In this document: piece after piece, positions 43,964 to 52,233 of the stretch
How the letters are laid out: each line of letters starts with the position of its first letter
Position numbering within the stretch: the first letter of the stretch is position 1
Source: Candidatus Aenigmatarchaeota archaeon
Lineage (GTDB): Archaea > Aenigmatarchaeota > Aenigmatarchaeia > CG10238-14
Assembly: GCA_017610225.1 (NCBI GenBank)
Contig: JAFCCM010000002.1
Coordinates: 12,009 to 76,008 of the forward strand
Length of the DNA: 64,000 bases
Reading direction: 5' to 3'
Position numbers and translations under genes: made by a program
The notes under the pieces: model-generated
Seen by the model: the letters and a program-made list of their open reading frames with translations, nothing else
What the model was told of the DNA's origin: nothing
Database searches by the model: none

Positions 43964-44557
43964 TTAAACAATTAGAAGAGTCATAAGTGTAAAGACTATC
44001 AAAATCACCCAACCCCATAATGACCAAGTAAAAATATGTCCTCCTTCTAAAGGTGGAATTGGTAACAGACTAAAAAAAGCTAGCAATCCATTAATTCTAC
44101 TAATTGTTTCAAATATTTCTACAGAATTTATTGTATACAAAATACCAAAAAATAACATCAAGAATAAATTTACAGCAACACCTGCCAAAGCTATGTGTGC
44201 ATAATCTCTCGGCATCATTTTTATTAATTTTATTCCCCATCTACCGAATTTGTAAGGAATGATCTCAACATATCCTAATGCTGTAAAAATAAATCCATAT
44301 ATTGTTTTCAACATCAATGACATCAAACCTATACCTACACCTGCAGGCCATAACTTAAATGTAACCATGCATCCCAATCTGTCTCCCATTAATTTATGAG
44401 CAACATGTTTTAGAGACATTGACACAGAAACTATAATTAAATAGAGAAAAGAATTTTTCTTCAAATCTGGAAATGCAAATATCAAAGTTACCACAAGAAT
44501 AACTATTACTAAATCTCTTATCTCTTCTTTTTTAAATCTTTTTCTTACCTTTTCCAT
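43964..44557 (-). CDS. M50 site-2 protease-like membrane protein lacking HExxH
   Basis: 197 residues with several membrane segments. The family position of HExxH reads KHVAHKLMGDRLGC (first His and Glu replaced). The second motif is LLPIPPLEGGHIFTW, related to NPxPPLDGG. GVAVNLFLMLFFG matches the conserved middle helix. It therefore looks like a non-proteolytic or altered M50 relative. Membrane location certain; function unknown. Confidence 0.7.
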   Translation of the reverse strand: MEKVRKRFKKEEIRDLVIVILVVTLIFAFPDLKKNSFLYLIIVSVSMSLKHVAHKLMGDRLGCMVTFKLWPAGVGIGLMSLMLKTIYGFIFTALGYVEIIPYKFGRWGIKLIKMMPRDYAHIALAGVAVNLFLMLFFGILYTINSVEIFETISRINGLLAFFSLLPIPPLEGGHIFTWSLWGWVILIVFTLMTLLIV

Positions 44558-44594
44558 AATAACAATTTACTTTTTCTAAAATATATTTACATCA

Positions 44595-45593
44595 TTAAAA
44601 GTCAAATTTTTTCTTGTAATCTTTAGTATAAAATCTTATCAAAGTTATTAGTATTGACAATATTAACGGTCCTAAAATAATACCTAAAGCTCCAAAAACT
44701 TTTATACCACTAATTATACCTATGAACATCAAGAAGGAATTTATTTTTGATTTCTTTCCAATAAATTTTATTATAAGTAGATTGTCGAGATTTGCTATTA
44801 TAATTTCTAAAACCATTAATAAGATAGCCAATGGGTAGTTACCTAGTAATGTAAGGTATATTACACCACCTATCCACACTGGAACATTTCCTATTATTGG
44901 AACAAAAGATAAAATTATCATAGTAAATCCCCATAAAATTGCATTTGGTATACCAAACAGATAAAAAATTATTGTTCCTATAACACCATTAAAAATTGCA
45001 GTCAAAAATATACTATAAATCATGCCTTTAGTTACTATTTCAAATTCACTAAACAATGACTCTTTTTGAACCTTTTCTATAGGGATTGTTATTTTGAATT
45101 TTTTCACAATATCTGCGCCATCTTTTAAAAATAATGTTACTGCAAACAAGAAAACTATAACACTAAAAAATTTATATGGGAACCCAATGACAAATTTTGA
45201 AAGTCCTGATAATATACCAGAACCCACGGTTTCAAATATTTTAACCAAATAATTTCTAATAGAGGGAGATATTGTATCTAACTTAAAGAGTACTAATGAA
45301 TTATTATTCATATTTTTGAAAGAATCAAGAAAACTTGTCATATCATCAACAAGACTATATAATATCAACCCTAATGGTATTAAAATTAGAAACACAATTA
45401 CCAACAATATCAGCAATAGAGATAAATTTTTGTGTTTCAGTTTGATATTAATCTTTTTATAAAATGGATAAAGAATATAACTTATTATTATTGCTGACAC
45501 CAGAGATCCTATAAAGGGTTTAATTAGAAGAAAGGAAAGATACAATATTATTAAAGTAAATATTATAGGAAAATAATTCATTTTTTTATTCAT
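44595..45593 (-). CDS. AI-2E family transporter (UPF0118)
   Basis: 332 residues, about eight membrane helices. KPFIGSLVSAIIISYILYPF at the start, FNGVIGTIIFYLFGIPNAIL WGF in the middle and IIKFIGKKSKINSFLMFIGI with FGALGIILGPLILSILITL near the end are classic UPF0118 segments. Substrate unknown in archaea; family members export small molecules or ions. Confidence 0.88.
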   Translation of the reverse strand: MNKKMNYFPIIFTLIILYLSFLLIKPFIGSLVSAIIISYILYPFYKKINIKLKHKNLSLLLILLVIVFLILIPLGLILYSLVDDMTSFLDSFKNMNNNSLVLFKLDTISPSIRNYLVKIFETVGSGILSGLSKFVIGFPYKFFSVIVFLFAVTLFLKDGADIVKKFKITIPIEKVQKESLFSEFEIVTKGMIYSIFLTAIFNGVIGTIIFYLFGIPNAILWGFTMIILSFVPIIGNVPVWIGGVIYLTLLGNYPLAILLMVLEIIIANLDNLLIIKFIGKKSKINSFLMFIGIISGIKVFGALGIILGPLILSILITLIRFYTKDYKKKFDF

Positions 45594-45636
45594 ATATAAG
45601 ATTTATTTTTGTTTATTAAATTGTTATGTGGATTGT

Positions 45637-46464
45637 ATGAAAGTAAAGGTTGGGTTAGCATTAAGTTCTGGTGGAGCAAGAGGATTTGCACATGTAGGAG
45701 TAATAAAATCATTAGTGAAACATAATATTCCTATTGATATTATATCTGGTGTTAGTGCTGGAGCATTATTTGGTGGAATATATGCGAGTGGAGCAACTAT
45801 GGAGGAAATCGAAAAAGTATGTTATTCAACTAAATATAAGGATATTCTACCAATAATTTGGGATTTTTCAAGAAAGGTTTCTGGTGGATTGGTAGTGGGC
45901 AAGAAAATAGATAAATTTCTCAACTCTTTATTAATGGAAGAGAAAATTGAAAATTTTCCGATAAAATTTACTTGCACAGCAACTGATTTGATATCTGGAA
46001 AAGCCGTGTATTTTGATAATGGTCCTGCGTCTATTGCAATAAGAGCAAGTGGTGCTATTCCTGCCATATTTAAACCAATTGAATATGACGGAAAATATCT
46101 AGTAGACGGGGGAGTTGTTGAGCCAATATCACTAGAACGTGTAAAAAAGTTTGGTGGAAATGTAAATATTGGAGTTGATATATCACGATCTACAAATATT
46201 CTTGAAAAATTAGCAAATGGTAAGAAACTAAATATTAAGGATTCTGTTTATTCGTCATTTGTGTTAATGCAAAAAAGATTTACTGATATTGAATTTAAAG
46301 AAAATAAAAATTTTCTTAGAATAAGACCTAAAGTAGACTGGATCAAGTCTCTTAAATTTGGTTCTGAAGAAACGGCCAGGAAAGGTATAAAAGAAGGAGA
46401 AAGAATCATGGATAAAAATATACCAAAAGTTAAAGAAATGATCAAAAATTGCCAGAAAAAATAG
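45637..46464 (+). CDS. Patatin-like phospholipase (NTE/RssA type)
   Basis: 275 residues from ATG 45637. LALSSGGARGFAHVGVIKSL (oxyanion GGARG), ISGVSAGALFGGIYASG (GxSxG nucleophile) and YLVDGGVVEPISLERV (catalytic Asp in DGG) are complete. Serine lipase or acylhydrolase with a Ser-Asp dyad. In an archaeon with ether lipids the ester substrate is unclear. Confidence 0.9.
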   Translation: MKVKVGLALSSGGARGFAHVGVIKSLVKHNIPIDIISGVSAGALFGGIYASGATMEEIEKVCYSTKYKDILPIIWDFSRKVSGGLVVGKKIDKFLNSLLMEEKIENFPIKFTCTATDLISGKAVYFDNGPASIAIRASGAIPAIFKPIEYDGKYLVDGGVVEPISLERVKKFGGNVNIGVDISRSTNILEKLANGKKLNIKDSVYSSFVLMQKRFTDIEFKENKNFLRIRPKVDWIKSLKFGSEETARKGIKEGERIMDKNIPKVKEMIKNCQKK

Positions 46465-46523
46465 ATTTTTAAGTGTTGTTGTTTAAATTCTAGTTAACAC
46501 GGTGTGTCGGATGACAGGGGAAT

Positions 46524-47573
46524 ATGTTTGCAACATCTGAATTGATTTTATCTAATCCTATTTCTAATGATTTATTCTCGAAAATTAACAATATTCATTC
46601 TAACTATACCCTCCTTCGAAAGACTAATCTTTTATTAAAAGAAAAATCAATCATGAATTCATATTTTTCATATTTTTCATATTATGATATTAAAAGAGAA
46701 GTAAAAATACCTAAATTTAGTAGAGATCTTGCAGAATTTTGGGGAATTTTATCAGGAGATGGTTTTTTAACCAAAAAGGGAAGAATTCATAGATTAGGTG
46801 TTTCGTTTCATTTGAATGATGATATTCACTACTCGAAATATGTTAGAACACTTATTAAAAATTTATTTAATATAGATCCTACCATATCAGTCAAGGAAAA
46901 AGAAACTGTATTATATCTACTAGTACATTCAAAAGGTATTACAAATTTTATTAGTGAAAATGGGTTTCCAATAGGATTTAAAAAAGGAAAATTAAAAATT
47001 CCAGAGTGGATAGTTAATAATCATATATTTACTAAAAAATACCTAAAAGGTTTGGTAGATACTGATGGTTGTTTATTTTTTGCAAAAAGAGGAACTTATA
47101 AAATCAACAAATATCCAGTAATAGAAATAAAATTACATGATAGAAATTTAATTAAAAATATTGGATTAGCAATTAATAATTTAGATTTTAAAGTTGTTAT
47201 ACAGAAAAATAAAATTCAACTAAATGGAATACAAAACCTTAATAAATGGTTGGATACAATTGGTTTTAAAAATATAAAACATATAACAAGATATTTAATA
47301 TGGAAAAGGTATGGATTTTGTCCACCTGGAACAAATCTAAAAGAAAGATTAGATATACTAAGCCGAGGGTTCGCCGAGGTTCCGAAAGGGCTCGAAGGCA
47401 GAACGGCTATGCAACCGATCTCTAAAAGAGAGTTGAAGCTGCAGAACTGGTATTTAAGCCAAATTGCTGATACCGGTAGAAATGGGTTCGACTCCCATCC
47501 TCGGCTTTTGCCACTATCTAAAAACTTAAATATAATCAAAAATATAGATAAGAGGGATGAAAATGTCCGGTGA
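46524..47573 (+). CDS. LAGLIDADG homing endonuclease-like protein
   Basis: Frame of 349 residues; the endonuclease part is about residues 1-278. Two LAGLIDADG-type helices: FWGILSGDGFLTKKGRIHRL and LKGLVDTDGCLFFAKRGTY, each with the acidic catalytic residue, and a final TRYLIWKRYGFCPPGTNLKE motif common in archaeal intron/intein endonucleases. The last about 70 residues are read from a structured tRNA-like RNA (47362-47506) and are probably not conserved as protein. A TTTAAATT box lies about 40 bp upstream. Confidence 0.8.
   Translation: MFATSELILSNPISNDLFSKINNIHSNYTLLRKTNLLLKEKSIMNSYFSYFSYYDIKREVKIPKFSRDLAEFWGILSGDGFLTKKGRIHRLGVSFHLNDDIHYSKYVRTLIKNLFNIDPTISVKEKETVLYLLVHSKGITNFISENGFPIGFKKGKLKIPEWIVNNHIFTKKYLKGLVDTDGCLFFAKRGTYKINKYPVIEIKLHDRNLIKNIGLAINNLDFKVVIQKNKIQLNGIQNLNKWLDTIGFKNIKHITRYLIWKRYGFCPPGTNLKERLDILSRGFAEVPKGLEGRTAMQPISKRELKLQNWYLSQIADTGRNGFDSHPRLLPLSKNLNIIKNIDKRDENVR
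47362..47506 (+). ncRNA. tRNA-like structured RNA, identity unresolved
   Basis: The ends look like a tRNA: GCCGAGG (47362-47368) pairs with CCTCGGC (47499-47505), preceded by a perfect T arm ATGGG-TTCGACT-CCCAT; the next base is T, then TTTT. At 145 nt it is too long for a plain tRNA. Between lie three hairpins: GTTC...GAAC (47369-47404), CAAC-CGA-TCTCT-AAA-AGAGA-GTTG (47412-47435), and ACTGGTAT...ATACCGGT (47446-47477). GCA occurs in two candidate loops and the discriminator T would suit tRNA-Cys with intron(s), but I cannot build a clean cloverleaf. Confidence 0.45.
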
Positions 47574-47788
47574 AAACTTTTGCATTGCCGAAATCGGCTC
47601 GAGAAGTATTTAGAGTTTTATCTAGTTCTATTTATACACCACAAGAAATTCATGAAATAACTGGTATTCCTCCAAGAACAATAAGGTTTACACTCAATCT
47701 TCTAAAAAAGAAAGGATTGATCATTGAAAAGAAATCCTTCAAAGATATGAGAAAAAGATATTGCACAGGTGTTGAAAATGATTGGTGA
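47570..47788 (+). CDS. Small winged-helix regulator (72 aa)
   Basis: Starts at GTG in a GTGA overlap with the endonuclease frame. KSAREVFRVLSSSIYTPQEI, HEITGIPPRTIRFTLNLLKK and KGLIIEKKSFKDMRKRYC make a MarR/ArsR-like winged helix, with nothing added. Its end overlaps the cysteine-synthase start (GTGA). Head of an HTH-cysK-cysS operon, so it may regulate cysteine supply. A CTTAAATATAAT box at about 47526-47540 is a likely promoter. Confidence 0.75.
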   Translation: MKTFALPKSAREVFRVLSSSIYTPQEIHEITGIPPRTIRFTLNLLKKKGLIIEKKSFKDMRKRYCTGVENDW

Positions 47789-48804
47789 ACGTTTTTGTTA
47801 CAAATAGTCCATTAGAATTGATTGGGAATACACATTTAGTTAAAATAAAAATGAATTCAAATGTTATTTTTGCTAAAATGGAAAATCTAAACCCATCAGG
47901 TTCTATCAAAGATAGAATTGTAAAATATATGATAGAAAAGGCTGAAAAATCTGGAAGACTAGAACCAGGAATGACTATAATCGAACCAACAAGTGGAAAT
48001 ACTGGTATCGCATTTTCTTTTGTATCCTCAATTAAAGGTTATAATTTTATTGCAGTTATGCCAGAATTTGTGAGTAAAGAGAGAATTAAAATAATTAAAC
48101 AATATGGAGCAAAAGTTATTCTAACACCAAAAGAAAAAAACATAAAAGGTGCTGTTGAGAAAGCCAAAGAATTAACTAGGAAATTGAATGCTTTCATGCC
48201 TAATCAGTTTGAAAATGAAAATAATATTTTAGCCCATAAAGAAACGACTGGTAAAGAAATCCTAGAACAGATGGGTAATGTTGATGTTTTCGTAACAGGA
48301 ATTGGAACTGGTGGAACATTGATATGTATTGCTAAATCATTAAAAGAAAAAAACAAAGATGTTAAAATTGTTGCTGTCGAACCAGCGTCTTCCCCATTAT
48401 TATCTAAAGGGAAATTTGGATTTCATAAAATAGAAGGTATAGGTGAAGATTTTGTACCAAAAATACTTGAAGAAAATCTAGATTTAATAGATGAGATCAT
48501 TACAGTGACAGATAAACAAGCGATAGAAACATCTAAAAAATTAGCAAAACAAGGTTTATTTGTAGGTATATCATCAGGGGCTAATGTATTCGCATCATTA
48601 AAAATATCTAAAAGATTAAAAAATAAAAGGATAGTTACCATATTACCTGATAGTGCTGATAGATATTATAGCACGAACTTTTCAGATGAGGTGAAAATAA
48701 ATGCAAATAAAATTATTCAACACAATGGGAAGAAAAAAAGAAATATTCAAACCAATCAATCCTGGAGAAGTCAAACTTTATGCTTGTGGACCTACAGTCT
48801 ATAG
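47785..48804 (+). CDS. cysK: Cysteine synthase-like PLP enzyme
   Basis: About 339 residues, GTG start (TTG 47782 possible). IGNTHLVKIKMNSNVIFAK, NLNPSGSIKDRIVKYMIEKA (PLP Lys in GSIKDR), IIEPTSGNTGIAFSFV (SGNTG) and VTGIGTGGTLICIAKSL fit O-acetylserine/O-phosphoserine sulfhydrylase. The fold should end near YYSTNFSDEV; the frame instead runs 104 bases into cysS, adding about 34 residues of non-family sequence. Confidence 0.85.
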   Translation: MNVFVTNSPLELIGNTHLVKIKMNSNVIFAKMENLNPSGSIKDRIVKYMIEKAEKSGRLEPGMTIIEPTSGNTGIAFSFVSSIKGYNFIAVMPEFVSKERIKIIKQYGAKVILTPKEKNIKGAVEKAKELTRKLNAFMPNQFENENNILAHKETTGKEILEQMGNVDVFVTGIGTGGTLICIAKSLKEKNKDVKIVAVEPASSPLLSKGKFGFHKIEGIGEDFVPKILEENLDLIDEIITVTDKQAIETSKKLAKQGLFVGISSGANVFASLKISKRLKNKRIVTILPDSADRYYSTNFSDEVKINANKIIQHNGKKKRNIQTNQSWRSQTLCLWTYSL

Positions 48805-50101
48805 TTATTCCCATATAGGTCATTTCCGCGCTTATATTTTTGTTGATACATTAGTTAGGATGTTGAAATATAATGGATTAAAAGTTACTCATGCTATGAA
48901 TATTACCGATGTTGGTCACTTGACAGATGATGCTGATCAAGGAGAAGATAAGATAGAAAAAGCCTCAAAAAAAGAAGGAAAAACTGCATTGGAAATTGCT
49001 GAGTTTTACACAAAAGATTTCTTTAACGCAATGGAAAAATTGAATGTTCAAAAACCTGAAATCATTTGTAAAGCAACTGATCATATTCAAGACATGATTA
49101 ATCTAGTTGAAAAAATCGAAAAAAATGGTTACACTTACAGAACATCTGATGGAATCTACTTTGATACATCTAAATTAAGTGATTATGGTAAACTTGCTGG
49201 ACTAAATATTGAAGGTCTAAAAGAAGGGGCAAGAATAGAAAAAAATCCTGAAAAGAAAAATCCTACTGATTTTGCACTTTGGAAATTTGCTAAAGAAGGG
49301 GAAAAACGTCAAATGGAATGGGATTCACCATGGGATCCACACTCATTTCCTGGATGGCATATTGAATGTACTGCTATGTCTATGAAATATCTTGGAGAAG
49401 TTTATGATATTCACACTGGTGGCGTTGATCATATTTCAGTCCATCACACAAATGAGATAGCACAAGCTGAGGCGACAACAGGAAAAGATTTTGTCCATTA
49501 TTGGTTGCATAATGAATTCGTTAACATTAATGGAGAAAAAATGAGTAAGTCCAAAGGAAATATTTACAATATGAATGATATTGAAGAAAAAGGGTTTGAT
49601 CCTTTATCAGTAAGATATCTATTCTTAACTGCACATTACAGATCAAAAATTAATTTTACTTGGGATAGTTTGAAAGCTGCTGAAAATACCTTGAATACAT
49701 TAAGAGAACATATGAGATTATTTCAAGAAAGTAATGAGAAAAAAAATAATGAAAAAAAGATTGAAGAATATAAAACAAAATTCTTGGAATTTATCAATGA
49801 TGATTTGAATACAACAGAAGCATTGTCATTAATGTGGAAATTGATTAGAGATGAAAAGGAAATTAATAATAAAAACAAACATGAATTGATCTTAGAATTT
49901 GATAAAGTATTTGGACTAAAACTAGATGAAATAAAACTTGAAGAAAAAATACCTAAAGAAATTCAACAATTAGCAAATGAAAGGGAAAAAGCGAGAAAAA
50001 ATAAAGACTATCAAAAGGCAGATGAAATTAGAGAAAAAATAAGAGAAATGGGTTATGAGTTACAAGATGCAAAAGATAGAGTTAAACTAAGAAAAATTTA
50101 A
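48701..50101 (+). CDS. cysS: Cysteinyl-tRNA synthetase
   Basis: 466 residues. KLYACGPTVYSYSHIGHFRA (zinc Cys and HIGH), WHIECTAMSMKYLGEVYDIH, GGVDHISVHHTNEIAQAEA and EKMSKSKGN are complete class I CysRS motifs. A GAGGTGA ribosome binding site precedes the ATG. Context with cysteine synthase suggests supply and use of cysteine are coordinated. A class I CysRS here makes the SepRS/SepCysS route unnecessary. Confidence 0.95.
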   Translation: MQIKLFNTMGRKKEIFKPINPGEVKLYACGPTVYSYSHIGHFRAYIFVDTLVRMLKYNGLKVTHAMNITDVGHLTDDADQGEDKIEKASKKEGKTALEIAEFYTKDFFNAMEKLNVQKPEIICKATDHIQDMINLVEKIEKNGYTYRTSDGIYFDTSKLSDYGKLAGLNIEGLKEGARIEKNPEKKNPTDFALWKFAKEGEKRQMEWDSPWDPHSFPGWHIECTAMSMKYLGEVYDIHTGGVDHISVHHTNEIAQAEATTGKDFVHYWLHNEFVNINGEKMSKSKGNIYNMNDIEEKGFDPLSVRYLFLTAHYRSKINFTWDSLKAAENTLNTLREHMRLFQESNEKKNNEKKIEEYKTKFLEFINDDLNTTEALSLMWKLIRDEKEINNKNKHELILEFDKVFGLKLDEIKLEEKIPKEIQQLANEREKARKNKDYQKADEIREKIREMGYELQDAKDRVKLRKI

Positions 50102-50838
50102 TCAATAATAAAATACTTCAACGCTTCAGAAATATTTTCAATTTCAATAACATCTATACCAACTTCTTCTTGAATGTCAACTTTTTTTGAAATAGTTTCA
50201 GTTTTACAATAAGTTGTAAGAATACCATTTTCACAATTTTTTTCAGTTTCAATCTTTGTTTGAATTCTTTGACCTACTGGTATAAGAAGTAATTTAATCT
50301 GATTTTGTTTTGCTGATTCAGCCTTTTCTAAAATACCAGAAACTTTCCCTATTGTCCCATCTTCTCTCAAATAACCTGTTATTGTAACTGATTTATTTAT
50401 TGTTTTATTTTTTAATGCAACAGATGTCGCTATTGCCATCGCTGGACCAGCAGATGGACCTTCTATTTTTGAAGCGTTTGCATTAAAAGAGTAAATTATA
50501 TCATAGATTGATGCATCTATATTAGTTGTTTTTTCCGCAACTGATTTTGCAATTCTAACTGATTCCTGAGTATCTTCTAAAAAAAATATATCATCAATGT
50601 CCAAAAGTACTCTTCCTTCACCTTCATTTATCTCCACTTCCAACCAAGCCATAGTTCCATCCCCTTCTTCTTCTACAGCAGGTAAAAATATTTCAATTTT
50701 ATTAGAAAATTCTTTTTCATCTGATTTCATTTTTATAACTTTTTCTTCAGTTTCTAACCTCATAACAGAAATACCAAAGTAAAATACATAAGCTACTAAA
50801 ATAACTAATAACCCCCCAATTAATACTTCTCTCCTCAT
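50098..50838 (-). CDS. Membrane-anchored Lon-type (S16) protease domain protein
   Basis: 246 residues from ATG 50838; the longer frame would run into the SRP RNA. N-terminal membrane helix (VLIGGLLVILVAYVFYFGI). The S16 domain shows SKIEGPSAGPAMAIATSVAL (catalytic Ser) and LEKAESAKQNQIKLLLIP (catalytic Lys). No AAA module, unlike Lon. Archaeal stand-alone S16 proteins of this kind (COG1750) are poorly studied. Starts 12 bases after the SRP RNA. Confidence 0.85.
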   Translation of the reverse strand: MRREVLIGGLLVILVAYVFYFGISVMRLETEEKVIKMKSDEKEFSNKIEIFLPAVEEEGDGTMAWLEVEINEGEGRVLLDIDDIFFLEDTQESVRIAKSVAEKTTNIDASIYDIIYSFNANASKIEGPSAGPAMAIATSVALKNKTINKSVTITGYLREDGTIGKVSGILEKAESAKQNQIKLLLIPVGQRIQTKIETEKNCENGILTTYCKTETISKKVDIQEEVGIDVIEIENISEALKYFIID

Positions 50839-50850
50839 GTAATCACGAAA

Positions 50851-51128
50851 TGCAAGGAACATGTCCAAAATGAGGACAACTCTACAAACAGGTTGACCCG
50901 AGTTTTTTTCTCCACTCCGAGAACTCGCAAGCATCGAGATGTATATTTTATAGCTGCTCGGTTCCCCGCCTGACTCGTTAAATATGCAAACGACCCTGGG
51001 AGACGAAGTTTCTCAGTCCAAAACCGGACCTGATTGTATTATTGAACTGCTTTTGAACTATGGTCCTACCATGAACCGGATTTGCAGTAACAGGAGACCG
51101 GTATCCTCCCGACCAGAGGTTCCTTGCA
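50851..51128 (-). ncRNA. Signal recognition particle RNA (7S)
   Basis: On the minus strand the ends TGCAAGGAAC and GTTCCTTGCA form a perfect 10-bp closing helix. The 5' Alu part has GGTCGGGAGGATACCGGTCTC and a TGTTA/TGCAAA segment. The S domain has AGTCAGGCGGGGAACCGAGC, the universally conserved SRP54-binding helix 8 (GTCAGG...GGAA...AGCAG). Length about 278 nt suits archaeal SRP RNA. Exact 5' and 3' ends are set by the closing helix. Confidence 0.88.
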
Positions 51129-51166
51129 ATTAGATAATACTGAAATTAATCTTAAATAAGTTTTGT

Positions 51167-51700
51167 TTAAATCTGAAAAATAGAAATCAAGATTTCACCA
51201 AATTTCCAGAAATAGAATACATTTATACTAAAATTTATTAGATTCACAAACAATTCTTGACCAAAATCTGATTCTGTAATTGCTCTGAAAGCAGTGACTA
51301 AAAATCCATATAAAAAAGACAGAACTACAGATTCGGTAATAAAACTCAAGTTGAGTGGGATTGAGACTAAATTCACAAGAAGATTAACAATAAGATAAAC
51401 AAAAATGCTTGGTTTAAAATCTCCAGAAAATATTCCTGGAATAAAACCTGCCAAAATAACAAACAAAAATGTATAACCAAACCCTAGAGTAGATGTAATT
51501 ATTATACTTAGAAAAAATACAGGAGTAAAATCTATAGGTATTTGAAAAAAATAGTTCAAAAAAACAATTAATCCTGTTAATAATGTTAATCCTATGAAAA
51601 TCAGTATATTAGGTATTTTTTTAACGAGTAGGAATATTAGCAAAGTTATAGCAACAAAAAGCAAACTGTATTTTAGATACTTTATTTTTTTTATTTTCAT
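51167..51700 (-). CDS. Hydrophobic membrane protein, unknown
   Basis: 177 residues, five or six membrane helices, few charged residues. IPIDFTPVFFLSIIITSTLG and FLFVILAGFIPGIFSGDFKP recall MreD or ECF S-component proteins in layout, but there is no decisive motif. Encoded upstream of the SRP RNA on the same strand and divergent from 51736. Function unknown. Confidence 0.65.
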   Translation of the reverse strand: MKIKKIKYLKYSLLFVAITLLIFLLVKKIPNILIFIGLTLLTGLIVFLNYFFQIPIDFTPVFFLSIIITSTLGFGYTFLFVILAGFIPGIFSGDFKPSIFVYLIVNLLVNLVSIPLNLSFITESVVLSFLYGFLVTAFRAITESDFGQELFVNLINFSINVFYFWKFGEILISIFQI

Positions 51701-51735
51701 TAATGTATATTTACCGGAAAATCTTATTATTATTT

Positions 51736-52194
51736 ATGATAACTATAACACATGCACTAGCCACTTTGATTCTAATAAAATTATTCTCTGTATCAAACCC
51801 ATGGATAATTTTCTGGACATGGTTCTTTGGAATTGCAATAGACTTTGATGAAATATTAATCTTTTACAAGGATTGGAAATCAACAAAATCAATTAAAGGT
51901 TTCTTTAAAAAAGCTTCAAAAAGTCAACATAGAAGAAACTGGTTTGATGAATCTGGTGGATTAGTTATTTCATTTACAATTTCTTTATTTATCGGTTCTT
52001 TTGTTCCTTTCCTAGCTAATTTGGTGCATTGTATAATGGACTGGGTGTGTAGTTATGAATCTAATCCATTAGCTCCGTTTTACAATAAACTTACAACAAG
52101 GGGTTTTGTAAAATCTGGATTTAATATCACCAGGATTTTGGAAGAAGGTTTATTGATAATTATTTTAGGTTCAATTCTATTTTTAATATGGTAA
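51736..52194 (+). CDS. Membrane protein, DUF457-like (unknown)
   Basis: About 152 residues from ATG 51736 (MITITHALATLILIKLFSVS). An upstream ATG (51703) would leave only two bases to the divergent gene, and a TGTATATTTA box at 51702-51711 sits about 25-30 bp before 51736. Conserved-looking polar residues in membrane context: THAL, FGIAIDFDEILIFY, SQHRRNW, NLVHCIMDWVC. These recall DUF457 metal sites (see 10183-10725), but the match is weak. Confidence 0.6.
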   Translation: MITITHALATLILIKLFSVSNPWIIFWTWFFGIAIDFDEILIFYKDWKSTKSIKGFFKKASKSQHRRNWFDESGGLVISFTISLFIGSFVPFLANLVHCIMDWVCSYESNPLAPFYNKLTTRGFVKSGFNITRILEEGLLIIILGSILFLIW

Positions 52195-52233
52195 TTTCAA
52201 CATCTTTTAATTTCAGAAAAACAAATGTTATTT

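Noticed and set aside
47362..47506. tmRNA or RNase P RNA
   Set aside because: tmRNA is not expected in archaea and there is no tag frame or pseudoknot series; RNase P conserved regions are not visible.
46524..47573. Endonuclease ORF as the insert of a tRNA intron with its 5' exon upstream of 46524
   Set aside because: No GCCGAGG or other strand able to pair with the 3' acceptor occurs between 46465 and 46523; the pairing partner is at 47362, downstream of the endonuclease core.
50838..50934. N-terminal extension of the S16 protease
   Set aside because: Those 32 codons lie in the SRP RNA 3' part; the sequence looks non-coding and a natural signal-anchor start exists at 50838.
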